Shown here: in pieces, positions 30,785 to 37,018 of the stretch
Layout of the letters: each line of letters starts with the position of its first letter
Position numbering within the stretch: the first letter of the stretch is position 1
Virus record (IMG/VR): IMGVR_UViG_3300025073_000105
Location: 1 to 38,637 of that record
Strand: one strand, 5' to 3'
DNA: 38,637 nucleotides
Source: a virus
The notes under the pieces: generated by a model
What the model was told of the DNA's origin: nothing
What the model saw: only the letters and a program-made list of their open reading frames with translations
Database searches by the model: none
Program-made: the position numbers and the translations under genes

Positions 30785-32008
30785 TTAATGACGTGGAAAG
30801 GAGAATAATTTCTCAACTATTATTTGAACTACATTGCTCACAACTCCATTTCCTAGTGTTTTATATCTTTGAGTGTCACTGAGTCCCTCAGTCCATCCGT
30901 CTGGGTAGCCCATCAGTCTTTCACATTCGAGTGGGGTAAGTCTACGGATTCTCATATCACTAGATAATGTATGTTGTTGCATCCCAGTATCTATAGTTTG
31001 AGCTATTCCATGACCTACTCTACCTCTACGAGTTTTACTGTCTGGAACTGATAAATTTATACTATCTCCCTCCTCTGCTATTGCATATCCTAGTTTTGTA
31101 GCTTCTGGTATTTTTATAAACGGCTGCCTATTTCCTCCTTGCATTGTATTTAATGTTGGAGATATTCCATCTGTTCCATACACTCTATCGTTTGAATGAG
31201 TTGGATTATTTAATTGTTGAATAACTACTTTAGGGTCTTTATAATCTCGTGCTAGTAAAGTTCTACTTAATTCTCTTGGATTGGAAACCGATTGAAGCCC
31301 ACTTGTTTCATCAACTTCTCTGTCTGCTCTTGTGATAGGAAATACTTTTCGTTCGGGGATTCCTCCAAGATGTCCGACAATGAACACTCTTTCCCGATTC
31401 TGTGGGACTCCGAAATTCTTTGCGTTAAGCACTTGCCATTCCACACAATACCCCAATTCAATAAGCGTATTGATGATGGTTTTGAAAGTTCTTCCGTTGT
31501 CGTGAGAAAGCAATCCTTTGACGTTTTCCAGTATGAAGTTTCTAGGTTGTTTTTCTTTGAGAATCCTTGCACAGTCAAAGAAGAGAGTTCCTCTGGTGTC
31601 GTCAAATCCCCCTCTTTTTCCAGCAATAGAAAATGCTTGACAAGGGAATCCTCCAACGAATAGGTCGAAGTCTGGGAGTTCTTTAGCGTTGATTTTTGTG
31701 ATGTCACCATAGTTTTTGTGGTTAGGGAAATGTTTTTGATAAATTTGGATCGCATATTTGTTGACTTCGTAGTAACCAATACATAGTGGTCTTTCGTCAA
31801 GGAAGTTTGTAGGGCGTTCACTAACTGGTCTGTTCTTGGCACTAATTTTTTCCCCCTCCTTGGCGAGAAATCCTTGTCTTTCGTCATACGTCTGATTCTC
31901 TTGCTCTCCTCCGTCCTCACTTCTGTCATCATCACATAGTTGTTCATACGCTTTATTTATTCCTAATTCAAAACCTCCTATACCACTAAATGTTGATAAA
32001 TATTTCAT
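30785..32008 (-). CDS. DNA (cytosine-5) methyltransferase
   Basis: 407 aa from ATG 32008, the start that lets the protein open with motif I (LSTFSGIGGFELGI, 4-17). A longer frame from 32128 is rejected. Catalytic GGFPCQAFS (C123), ENVKGLL (161-167), VPQNRERVF (QxRxR, 201-209), a target-recognition region at about 225-370, and a C-terminal GNGVV motif (about 390) are all present. A hydrophilic insert of about 45 residues (26-72, rich in Asp/Glu/Arg) separates motifs I and II. It transfers a methyl group from SAM to C5 of cytosine. No cognate restriction gene is present, so self-protection of phage DNA is the likely purpose. Confidence 0.9.
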   Translation of the reverse strand: MKYLSTFSGIGGFELGINKAYEQLCDDDRSEDGGEQENQTYDERQGFLAKEGEKISAKNRPVSERPTNFLDERPLCIGYYEVNKYAIQIYQKHFPNHKNYGDITKINAKELPDFDLFVGGFPCQAFSIAGKRGGFDDTRGTLFFDCARILKEKQPRNFILENVKGLLSHDNGRTFKTIINTLIELGYCVEWQVLNAKNFGVPQNRERVFIVGHLGGIPERKVFPITRADREVDETSGLQSVSNPRELSRTLLARDYKDPKVVIQQLNNPTHSNDRVYGTDGISPTLNTMQGGNRQPFIKIPEATKLGYAIAEEGDSINLSVPDSKTRRGRVGHGIAQTIDTGMQQHTLSSDMRIRRLTPLECERLMGYPDGWTEGLSDTQRYKTLGNGVVSNVVQIIVEKLFSFPRH

Positions 32009-32067
32009 AACATAAAAATTGTTAAAAATGTAAATGGGGGTAGGCGGTTTTGTGTAGTCCGCCCGAA

Positions 32068-32247
32068 CTACTTCTTTGTTGCGTCTTGCAAAACGAGAAG
32101 TCGGTTTTTGCACTGACGGCAACACCATAACCTGCCAATGATATAGCCCTCGCTCTCCTCGAAGATTTCAAGAGGGTCGTGGGTATGGAAACCCTCGCAT
32201 TTTTTGCAAGGATAATTCATCGGAAAAGGTTTTGGTTGTTTACTCAT
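32068..32247 (-). CDS. 59-aa zinc-ribbon microprotein
   Basis: MSKQPKPFPMNYP then C14-x2-C17 and, near the C-terminus, C43-x2-C46 (WCCRQCKNR): a zinc ribbon. A strong SD (GGAGG, 4 nt before ATG 32247) lies inside the codons of the preceding gene, whose stop overlaps the start (ATGAGTAA). Part of the SD-bearing island. Function unknown. Confidence 0.65.
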   Translation of the reverse strand: MSKQPKPFPMNYPCKKCEGFHTHDPLEIFEESEGYIIGRLWCCRQCKNRLLVLQDATKK

Positions 32248-32383
32248 ACTTCCTCCACAACCTATCCCACCAGCTCAGGTACCGATGTGAATATTTTCCA
32301 CAATCAGTACAGCGAACGGTGAAAGAGTTGGCACAGTCGCCAGGCAAATGACTACGCCCGACAACTTTGAAACGACACTTCAT
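32240..32383 (-). CDS. 47-aa zinc-finger-like microprotein
   Basis: MKCRFKVVGRSH with C17, C25-x2-C28 (CTDCGKYSH) and a Trp-rich tail. ATG 32383 overlaps the HNH gene's TGA, and AAGGAGG sits 5 nt upstream. Translationally coupled on both sides. A small zinc-binding protein of unknown role. Confidence 0.6.
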   Translation of the reverse strand: MKCRFKVVGRSHLPGDCANSFTVRCTDCGKYSHRYLSWWDRLWRKYE

Positions 32384-32940
32384 TCTTCCTCCTTTAAAGA
32401 ACTACGAATTTGACTTTTTATTATATTACATTTTTTGCAATGTGGTATTGTGGTTCCATTTTTTCTAAAATAGAAATTTTCTTTGTTTACTTCAAGTTCT
32501 TTTTTACAAATTGTGCATTTTTTAAACCATTTATCTTCTCTTTTCCACCAACCAAATTCGTATCTAGCATGCTCTTGATTATCTTTACAAAGTTTTAAAT
32601 TACTTAATCTATTGTCGCTCTTGTTTCCATTTATATGATGTATTTGTTCATTCGGTAATAAATATCTACCTATTTTTTTCTCCATTTTTAAAATATGTTC
32701 ATATACATAACCACTCATATTTCTTGGGTGTGTTTTATTTATTAAACAAACATATCCTCTTTTGTCTTGTGTTCTACCACCTTTCCAAAGTAAACTATTT
32801 TCTCCAGAATTATATTTTCCGAAACATATTTTTGAGCAAAACTGTTGTTTACTTCTTCTCCTTTGTGCTGGAATAATATAAATTTCTTTTTTACATACTG
32901 GACAATTTTGTATTTGTCCACACCTACATTTTATACACAT
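32380..32940 (-). CDS. HNH endonuclease with zinc clusters
   Basis: 186 aa from ATG 32940; the longer frame runs through a promoter and terminator and is rejected. N-terminal C13-x2-C16 and C35-x3-C39; HNH core with EH at about 81-82, EQIHHINGNKSDN (HH 101-102, N110), NL and H124. A second zinc set, C142-x2-C145 and C168-x2-C171, is at the C-terminus. This is the free-standing homing-type HNH family that cuts DNA at long sites and spreads its own gene. An AAGG is 5 nt upstream. It is preceded by its own promoter and interlocking hairpins. Confidence 0.85.
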   Translation of the reverse strand: MCIKCRCGQIQNCPVCKKEIYIIPAQRRRSKQQFCSKICFGKYNSGENSLLWKGGRTQDKRGYVCLINKTHPRNMSGYVYEHILKMEKKIGRYLLPNEQIHHINGNKSDNRLSNLKLCKDNQEHARYEFGWWKREDKWFKKCTICKKELEVNKENFYFRKNGTTIPHCKKCNIIKSQIRSSLKEEE

Positions 32941-32950
32941 ACAAACCTTA

Positions 32951-33034
32951 TTAAAAACACAAAAGCCGAAAACAACTTGTTCAAGGCGTGTCGTCGGCTT
33001 TTTGTGCTTATATAAAATTTCTATCGCCTTGAAC
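32951..33034 (-). ncRNA. Interlocking-hairpin leader/small RNA with terminator
   Basis: RNA starting at about 33034 contains, in order: A = GTTCAAGGCG (33034-33025), B = ACAAAAAGCCGA (within 33006-32994), A' = CGCCTTGAAC (32988-32979) and B' = TCGGCTTTTGTG (32969-32958), then five U residues (to 32953). A pairs perfectly with A' (10 bp). B pairs with B' (11 bp plus a bulge), forming a terminator. The order A-B-A'-B' means the stems either exclude each other or form a pseudoknot. It is an attenuator before the HNH gene or a free small RNA of about 80 nt. Confidence 0.6.
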
Positions 33035-33040
33035 ACTATT

Positions 33041-33069
33041 ATTCTATCAAATTGTAAAGGTACTGTCAA
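33041..33069 (-). promoter_or_regulatory. Sigma70 promoter (minus strand)
   Basis: TTGACA (33069-33064), 17 bp, TAGAAT (33046-33041). The expected start, about 33034, coincides with the first base of hairpin arm A of the leader. It serves the HNH, zinc-protein and methyltransferase genes. Confidence 0.8.
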
Positions 33070-33109
33070 TGTAGTTGTGCCAGTTTTTTATAGTAGTGCT
33101 GGCAAACTA

Positions 33110-33283
33110 CTAAACCCTCCACTTCTGAAGAAAGATTTCCTTCTTCACTTTGACCAACTTGGCCGTGCCGCAGACCCTGCAGTAGTAGACAGCTTCAACG
33201 TGCTTCTCTCCGCTGGTGCTGGACCAACTGATAAGCAGATGAAGTGCTTTCTGCTTGCAGTTCAGACACTTGAGATGAATCAC
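33110..33283 (-). CDS. 57-aa zinc-ribbon protein, GTG start
   Basis: Starts at GTG 33283 (the start overlaps the upstream TGA) with GGAGG 6 nt upstream. Contains C6-x2-C9 (CLNCKQK) and C35-x2-C38 (CRVCGTA) around a Trp/Ser-rich middle, then a basic tail. A typical zinc ribbon. This SD and start pair is unlike most of the genome. Function unknown. Confidence 0.6.
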   Translation of the reverse strand: MIHLKCLNCKQKALHLLISWSSTSGEKHVEAVYYCRVCGTAKLVKVKKEIFLQKWRV

Positions 33284-33423
33284 CCTGTCCTCCGTTTGGT
33301 GAGGATGTAGCAGTAGTCGACCCCCGACATACTGCTTTTTGCCTTGTAAAGAACTTTTCTACGCCAACCACTAGCGAAGAAGTGGGGAATTTTTGCGTAG
33401 ATGTAAACCACGATTTTTGCCAT
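33280..33423 (-). CDS. 47-aa hypothetical protein with strong SD
   Basis: MAKIVVYIYAKIPHFFASGW then a basic tail (RRKVLYKAKSS). AGGAGGG is 5 nt before ATG 33423. Its TGA overlaps the next gene's GTG. No family recognised. It is the first gene after the tRNA-like element. Confidence 0.55.
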   Translation of the reverse strand: MAKIVVYIYAKIPHFFASGWRRKVLYKAKSSMSGVDYCYILTKRRTG

Positions 33424-33442
33424 TCTGACCCTCCTGTTACTC

Positions 33443-33553
33443 TCTGTTAGGTGGAAAAATATTATAGCTGTGGATTTGAACCACTCTCTTTTCGAACACT
33501 CTTTCGAGGCGATACTAACCAGTATCTTTTAATAATATTTTCCACCTGACAGA
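33443..33553 (-). ncRNA. tRNA-like cloverleaf with 22-bp closing stem
   Basis: The arms 33443-33465 and 33532-33553 pair over about 22 bp with one bulge and one G-U. Inside, on the minus strand, are a D-like hairpin GATACT-GGTT-AGTATC (33526-33511), an anticodon-like hairpin TCGAA-AGAGTG-TTCGA (33507-33492; 6-nt loop, no normal anticodon loop), and a T-arm GTGG-TTCAAAT-CCAC (33484-33470) with a perfect T-loop consensus. It is not a standard tRNA: the acceptor stem is too long and U33 is absent. It lies in the 5' region of the SD-bearing island. Confidence 0.5.
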
Positions 33554-33581
33554 AAGCCCCAAAGATTGAGGCTAGATGGGA

Positions 33582-33974
33582 TTATTTAATATCAATATCT
33601 GGGATAATAACTGATGGTTTGAAGATAACTTTATAATGATAAACATCAACACCAGCACTTTTTATTTGCTCGACAAAATAGGTTACATTATCTGAAAGAC
33701 CAAGGAAGTGTTTTTTAAATTCAGTTTGTCCTGTTTTGCAAGTTACGCTAAGTTGCCCTGCCATATCTGAATTTCCCAAAGAACATAACCCCTCTATTGT
33801 CAGCATATATTCTCCAGAAATTCCATTATAGAATACAATACGTCTGTTAATTTGGAATTGGTCTGCGGCTTTTGACAGATTATACGAAGCGACATCGGCG
33901 TCTGAACATCCAGCCCCCAACAACATTACAGATACTAATATGGTCGGTATAATTAAAAACTTTTTCCATTTCAT
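33582..33974 (-). CDS. Beta-sandwich phage lipoprotein
   Basis: 130 aa with a signal peptide (MKWKKFLIIPTILVSVMLL) and a lipobox ending at C23 (LGAGC). The mature part contains NLSKAADQFQINRRIVFYNG and TIEGLCSLGN ... FLGLSDNVTYFVEQI. It is very close to a lipoprotein family found in phages of widely different hosts, so horizontal spread is likely. It would be anchored in the cell envelope, possibly excluding other phages; the role is not established from sequence. Its 60-nt leader contains one CACCTAATATAAT linker copy. Confidence 0.8.
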   Translation of the reverse strand: MKWKKFLIIPTILVSVMLLGAGCSDADVASYNLSKAADQFQINRRIVFYNGISGEYMLTIEGLCSLGNSDMAGQLSVTCKTGQTEFKKHFLGLSDNVTYFVEQIKSAGVDVYHYKVIFKPSVIIPDIDIK

Positions 33975-34031
33975 ATTTTTATATATTCCCTGCTACTAAT
34001 GTAGCATTAAGGATTATTATATTAGGTGTGA

Positions 34032-34205
34032 TTATTTCCTAGGTCTAGCCCAGATTAAAAGTGTTTGATTCTGAAGAAATACTTTTGTTACTAAAAGCCA
34101 ACCATCTTGCATAAAATAATCCAAAGTTTTTTCAATTCCTTCACCTGCGTGATTATCACTAGAATGCGTAAATTCGTAGTTACCTATCCAATTTATTTCT
34201 TTCAT
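34032..34205 (-). CDS. 57-aa hypothetical protein
   Basis: MKEINWIGNYEFTHSSDNHAG, then a helix (EKTLDYFMQDGWLLVTKVF) and a basic end. The pattern resembles small phage proteins with W-rich beta-alpha-beta folds. Preceded by a family 1 linker. No function assigned. Confidence 0.6.
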   Translation of the reverse strand: MKEINWIGNYEFTHSSDNHAGEGIEKTLDYFMQDGWLLVTKVFLQNQTLLIWARPRK

Positions 34206-34223
34206 ATTATATTAGGTGAATGA

Positions 34224-34358
34224 TTATTTAGTTAAAGCCTCTTGAAAAGTAAACCACAATAGTGACACATCTCCTTGGCAGACTGGACAGGTATAGCTTG
34301 CTCTGCCTACTCTAACTGCTTTCTCTATGTTTTCTAAGCAACAATCTTTTTCTGGCAT
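34224..34358 (-). CDS. 44-aa small Cys protein
   Basis: MPEKDCCLENIEKA with C6 C7 and C25-x2-C28 (CPVCQGD): a possible zinc-binding pair. A family 1 linker precedes the start. Function unknown; one of the small zinc-type proteins concentrated in this arm. Confidence 0.6.
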   Translation of the reverse strand: MPEKDCCLENIEKAVRVGRASYTCPVCQGDVSLLWFTFQEALTK

Positions 34359-34374
34359 ATTATATTAGGTGTAA

Positions 34375-34668
34375 TTATAATTCAGATGAAGTGATGTCGG
34401 AATCTTTGTCTTCTAAAACTGACATTCTTCTATTTAATCCGTGGTAACCACTTATTTTATTGCATACATAAAAACAAATAAACATAAAAAACAATGAACA
34501 GTAACCTAGAATGCTGGATAATATTTTGTGATTATTTGCCCAACTATTAACCGAATTTCCCCAAAGTTTATATGGTAAAATTAACAACACTCCATAACAA
34601 AACATCATCAAAAGCATACTACTTAAAATACCCAACACAGACAAAATTTGTTTTATTTCTTTTTTCAT
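34375..34668 (-). CDS. 97-aa membrane protein, two helices
   Basis: Hydrophobic helices at about 9-33 (LSVLGILSSMLLMMFCYGVL) and about 48-70 (ILSSILGYCSLFFMFICFYV), with an acidic C-terminus (EDKDSDITSSEL). No signal peptidase motif. A possible superinfection or membrane-interaction protein. Precise role unknown. Confidence 0.65.
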   Translation of the reverse strand: MKKEIKQILSVLGILSSMLLMMFCYGVLLILPYKLWGNSVNSWANNHKILSSILGYCSLFFMFICFYVCNKISGYHGLNRRMSVLEDKDSDITSSEL

Positions 34669-34688
34669 ATTATATTAGGTGTGATTAT

Positions 34689-34862
34689 TTAACGCATTTT
34701 ATTTCCAAAATCTTCATACTGTTTCCAATAATTAGGGAAAGCAGTTTTTAATTTTTCAAAATTCTCCCTGTCGGCTTTGTGGAAACATTCGGCAAGAGCT
34801 TTTACAAAACTACCACCAAAACAAGCCATATTTTCTACTACTGCAAATTCTTCTTCATTCAT
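34689..34862 (-). CDS. 57-aa hypothetical protein
   Basis: MNEEEFAVVENMACFGGSF... then a helix (KALAECFHKADRENFEKLK) and WKQYEDFGNKMR. Acidic, helical, no known domain. Preceded by a diverged family 1 linker. Confidence 0.6.
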   Translation of the reverse strand: MNEEEFAVVENMACFGGSFVKALAECFHKADRENFEKLKTAFPNYWKQYEDFGNKMR

Positions 34863-34880
34863 ATTATATTAGGTAAATGG

Positions 34881-35057
34881 TTATTTAGTTTCTTTGTAAA
34901 ATAAAGTGTGGCAGAAAACACAAACTTCAATTTTAATATCAGGTAGTTTAATTTTAGTTTCCAAGCCATTTGCATAAGTGGCGGACATTGTATCGTCTGT
35001 CTTTAGAATTGTTAATCCACTCTTAAGATGGCGACCTACTAAACATTTTATTTTCAT
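34881..35057 (-). CDS. 58-aa hypothetical protein with C-x2-C
   Basis: MKIKCLVGRHLKSGLTI and C-terminal CVFCHTLFY (C46-x2-C49). With C5 it may bind zinc. Mostly beta in character. Preceded by the most diverged linker copy. Confidence 0.55.
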   Translation of the reverse strand: MKIKCLVGRHLKSGLTILKTDDTMSATYANGLETKIKLPDIKIEVCVFCHTLFYKETK

Positions 35058-35075
35058 ATCGTATTAGATAAAGGA

Positions 35076-35501
35076 TTATTTAAGTTGACTAACAATTTTT
35101 TGCATTAAATAAGTATGTTGGTATGCCATCGCTTCATTCTCTTCAATTGGATTAAGAAAATCTTTGAGATGAAACGAAACACAGTGAACTAATTCGTGGG
35201 CTAGAACTGTAAGATGTCCAGTGTCTTCTTTCCAATTTGGTAGCCAAAGTAAATAATAAGTCACGCATTTTTCTAATTTTCCATCTAAATTCTTTTCTAG
35301 TTCCCATTTAGAACAATGTGGGCTATCAAATTCTTCTGGCTTTAATCTCAAAGCTCGTTCCCACTCAGTATATTTTTTCTTTTTGAGAAAAACTAATACG
35401 TCTGCATAATCTTTCCAACCCGAGCAAATCATCATCATACCAGGGAAAGTGCCAAAATTTTGCCAGAATATTGTTTTCTTTATTTTCATAGTCGCATACA
35501 T
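35076..35501 (-). CDS. Putative HExxH zinc metallopeptidase
   Basis: 141 aa using the ATG at 35501 (35489, MKIKKTIFW, is the alternative). The motif HELVH (102-106) with E at about 123 in EENEAMAYQHTY is the classic gluzincin-type HExxH...E arrangement. No signal peptide or membrane helix. Expected to be a cytosolic protease or a catalytically inactive relative; targets in phages of this kind are unknown. It has an SD-less start after a 52-aa gene. Confidence 0.65.
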   Translation of the reverse strand: MYATMKIKKTIFWQNFGTFPGMMMICSGWKDYADVLVFLKKKKYTEWERALRLKPEEFDSPHCSKWELEKNLDGKLEKCVTYYLLWLPNWKEDTGHLTVLAHELVHCVSFHLKDFLNPIEENEAMAYQHTYLMQKIVSQLK

Positions 35502-35530
35502 TAAGTTAAAAGATAGAACGGGGGTGGGGA

Positions 35531-35689
35531 TTAAATTATCCAATAAAATCTCCAGAATATTCTTTTACAGTCGTAGGTATTTTTTTTATCACCAAAACAT
35601 TCATATTCTTTAAAAGATATATTTCCACAATCATCAAAAAGTTTTAAATATGCTAATCTCCAAACTCTTACTATTTTTTCACTATTCAT
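35531..35689 (-). CDS. 52-aa hypothetical protein
   Basis: MNSEKIVRVWRLAYLKLFDD and an aromatic C-terminus (FWRFYWII). Three Cys residues. It overlaps an alternative, discarded upstream start of the metallopeptidase. No domain recognised. Confidence 0.55.
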   Translation of the reverse strand: MNSEKIVRVWRLAYLKLFDDCGNISFKEYECFGDKKNTYDCKRIFWRFYWII

Positions 35690-35728
35690 ATATTTATTTT
35701 CTCCAGCCCGAGAGCTGTTTGATTAAAG

Positions 35729-36226
35729 TTAAACTTCTTTTTTTGTTGTTCCTTTAAAGTCAAACCAACTATTATAATAAGTAAAAGATACTCCATTGCT
35801 ATTTCTATTGAAATATTCAATGTTTTTTAGTCCGAACATCTCTTTGATTTTATCTTTTAAAATTTCCTCTTCTTTTGCAATTTCTTTGTGGATTTTTATG
35901 ATTGGTGCAACTAATTCATCCCAACCTTTTATATCACTACTTGGAATTTCAGCAACAAATTTATTGTGGTCATACTCTGAACCTGATTTTCTAATAACTG
36001 TTTTCGGAATTTCTTTAATTTCTTGTTTTTTAGTTTCGCCTTGGTCGATAGTAATTACTTCTATGTTCTCCACCTGTAAAACATCTACTCTAAAACCTTG
36101 ATATTTATTACTATACGCTTTTTCTATTTCGTGACTCATATTTTCAGAATTTATAACAAATTCGTATAGTTTTTCAAATACTTGTTTACGAGTGTATCTG
36201 CCTACTTTTATTTGATAAGTATTCAT
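35729..36226 (-). CDS. 165-aa hypothetical protein
   Basis: Mixed alpha/beta, highly charged, with a coiled coil at about 115-135 (IIKIHKEIAKEEEILKDKIK) and a C-terminal tyrosine-rich SFTYYNSWFDFKG. No family. It is one of the longer early genes, in a block where genes are separated by family 2 linkers. Confidence 0.65.
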   Translation of the reverse strand: MNTYQIKVGRYTRKQVFEKLYEFVINSENMSHEIEKAYSNKYQGFRVDVLQVENIEVITIDQGETKKQEIKEIPKTVIRKSGSEYDHNKFVAEIPSSDIKGWDELVAPIIKIHKEIAKEEEILKDKIKEMFGLKNIEYFNRNSNGVSFTYYNSWFDFKGTTKKEV

Positions 36227-36250
36227 ATTATTTGATTAAAGTTAATTGGG

Positions 36251-36640
36251 TTAGATTTGTTTGTTTTCCTTTAAATAAATAAGCATTTTGGCCATTGCAT
36301 CTGCTTTGTTCTCCCCGTGAGCCATTCCTCTACCACACAACATACTAAAATCAGAGCTTTTATCTGTTGTTTTATAAGTCATATAGCACTGGGCTACCCT
36401 ATCCCAAATTATTTCATAATCAGTTTTTCTTAGCTTTTCTTCTAACTCTGCTACTGTGTAGGCGGAAATAAATTTTTCTTCACTAGATTTTGGAATTGAG
36501 AAACCACCATCTCTATCAATATAATAAATAAACCAATCTCCATTTAATTCAGTCCACGCAAATAAACTCTCCTGCTCAAATCCCAACTCCTTTAACCGTT
36601 TGGCAAGCTCTAGGTTTACTACTTGATTTTCTAGTTTCAT
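36251..36640 (-). CDS. 129-aa hypothetical protein of a common phage type
   Basis: Contains VNLELAKRLKELGFEQESLFAW at the start and SAYTVAELEEKLRK and YLKENK near the end. This matches the general pattern of a small phage protein seen across phages of many hosts, unknown in function. Two Cys near the middle and end. SD-less start after a family 2 linker. Confidence 0.65.
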   Translation of the reverse strand: MKLENQVVNLELAKRLKELGFEQESLFAWTELNGDWFIYYIDRDGGFSIPKSSEEKFISAYTVAELEEKLRKTDYEIIWDRVAQCYMTYKTTDKSSDFSMLCGRGMAHGENKADAMAKMLIYLKENKQI

Positions 36641-36667
36641 ATAGTTTTAAGTTAATTGGGTTGATGA

Positions 36668-36871
36668 TTATTTAACACTTCCTCTTTTGTAAATCTGATA
36701 AACAATATGCTGAATTTTACCCAACGCCATATCTCTTGATGCGGAATCCATTTGGTCATTATTTTTACCCTGAACATAACCTTTTAAATATACACCAGAT
36801 AATATTGCACAGATGCTGCTCATTTTGTTTTTGATATATAGTTCATCTTTTTTAGTGGTAGTTATTTTCAT
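36668..36871 (-). CDS. 67-aa hypothetical protein
   Basis: MKITTTKKDELYIKNKMSSI and a mixed helical rest (IQHIVYQIYKRGSVK). Basic, no recognisable domain. Its leader (TAATCATCAACCCAATATG) is the shortest family 2 linker copy. Confidence 0.55.
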   Translation of the reverse strand: MKITTTKKDELYIKNKMSSICAILSGVYLKGYVQGKNNDQMDSASRDMALGKIQHIVYQIYKRGSVK

Positions 36872-36884
36872 ATTGGGTTGATGA

Positions 36885-37007
36885 TTATTTAAACAATTCT
36901 TTTATTGCTGTTTTTATTACTACCGAGAAAATACTCAAAATTATAAAAACAACTGTGATTCCAAAAGCTAACGCAATACTTACACTTATTATTTCAACAA
37001 TATTCAT
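36885..37007 (-). CDS. 40-aa membrane protein
   Basis: MNIVEIISVSIALAFGITVV followed by FIILSIFSVVIKTAI: almost entirely hydrophobic, with a basic end (KELFK). A single or double membrane helix. Function unknown; small membrane proteins of this kind often modulate host membranes during infection. Confidence 0.6.
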   Translation of the reverse strand: MNIVEIISVSIALAFGITVVFIILSIFSVVIKTAIKELFK

Positions 37008-37018
37008 ATTAACTTAGA

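Larger units (their letters stand above)
34014..35075 (-). repeat. Intergenic linker repeat family 1 (TAATC..CACCTAATATAATATG)
   Basis: Six intergenic gaps in the early operon share one layout on the minus strand: TAA stop, TCA-type context, then CACCTAATATAAT directly before ATG. Copies end at the starts 34205, 34358, 34668, diverged ones at 34862 (TACCTAATATAAT) and 35057 (TATCTAATACGAT), and one at 34037-34014 upstream of the lipoprotein leader. The flanking genes are unrelated, so the conserved linkers are the repeats. They have no SD. Confidence 0.7.
35716..36887 (-). repeat. Intergenic linker repeat family 2 (AACCCAATTAACTTTAATC)
   Basis: Gaps before genes 36226, 36640 and 36871 share the minus-strand words CAACCCAAT, TTAACTTTAATCA or TTAACTTAAAA, again starting with TAATC at the preceding stop. 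A partial form, AACTTTAATCAAAC, is at 35729-35716. As in family 1 the linkers are conserved while the genes are unrelated. The right part of the operon uses family 2, the left part family 1. Confidence 0.6.

Noticed and set aside
32009-32128. 40-residue extension of the methyltransferase
   Set aside because: It lacks similarity to the family, overlaps the zinc-ribbon gene, and motif I begins right after ATG 32008.
32941-33069. N-terminal extension of the HNH protein
   Set aside because: It would begin within the -35 box and read through the leader terminator; ATG 32940 is the first possible start after the promoter.
33002-33310. Plus-strand ORF of 102 codons
   Set aside because: It covers a minus-strand promoter and two minus-strand genes that have strong SD sites and Cys motifs; its own translation shows no domain.
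35796-36101. Plus-strand 101-codon hydrophobic ORF
   Set aside because: Lies wholly within a minus-strand gene of the operon; hydrophobicity is a reverse-complement effect of charged AT-rich codons.
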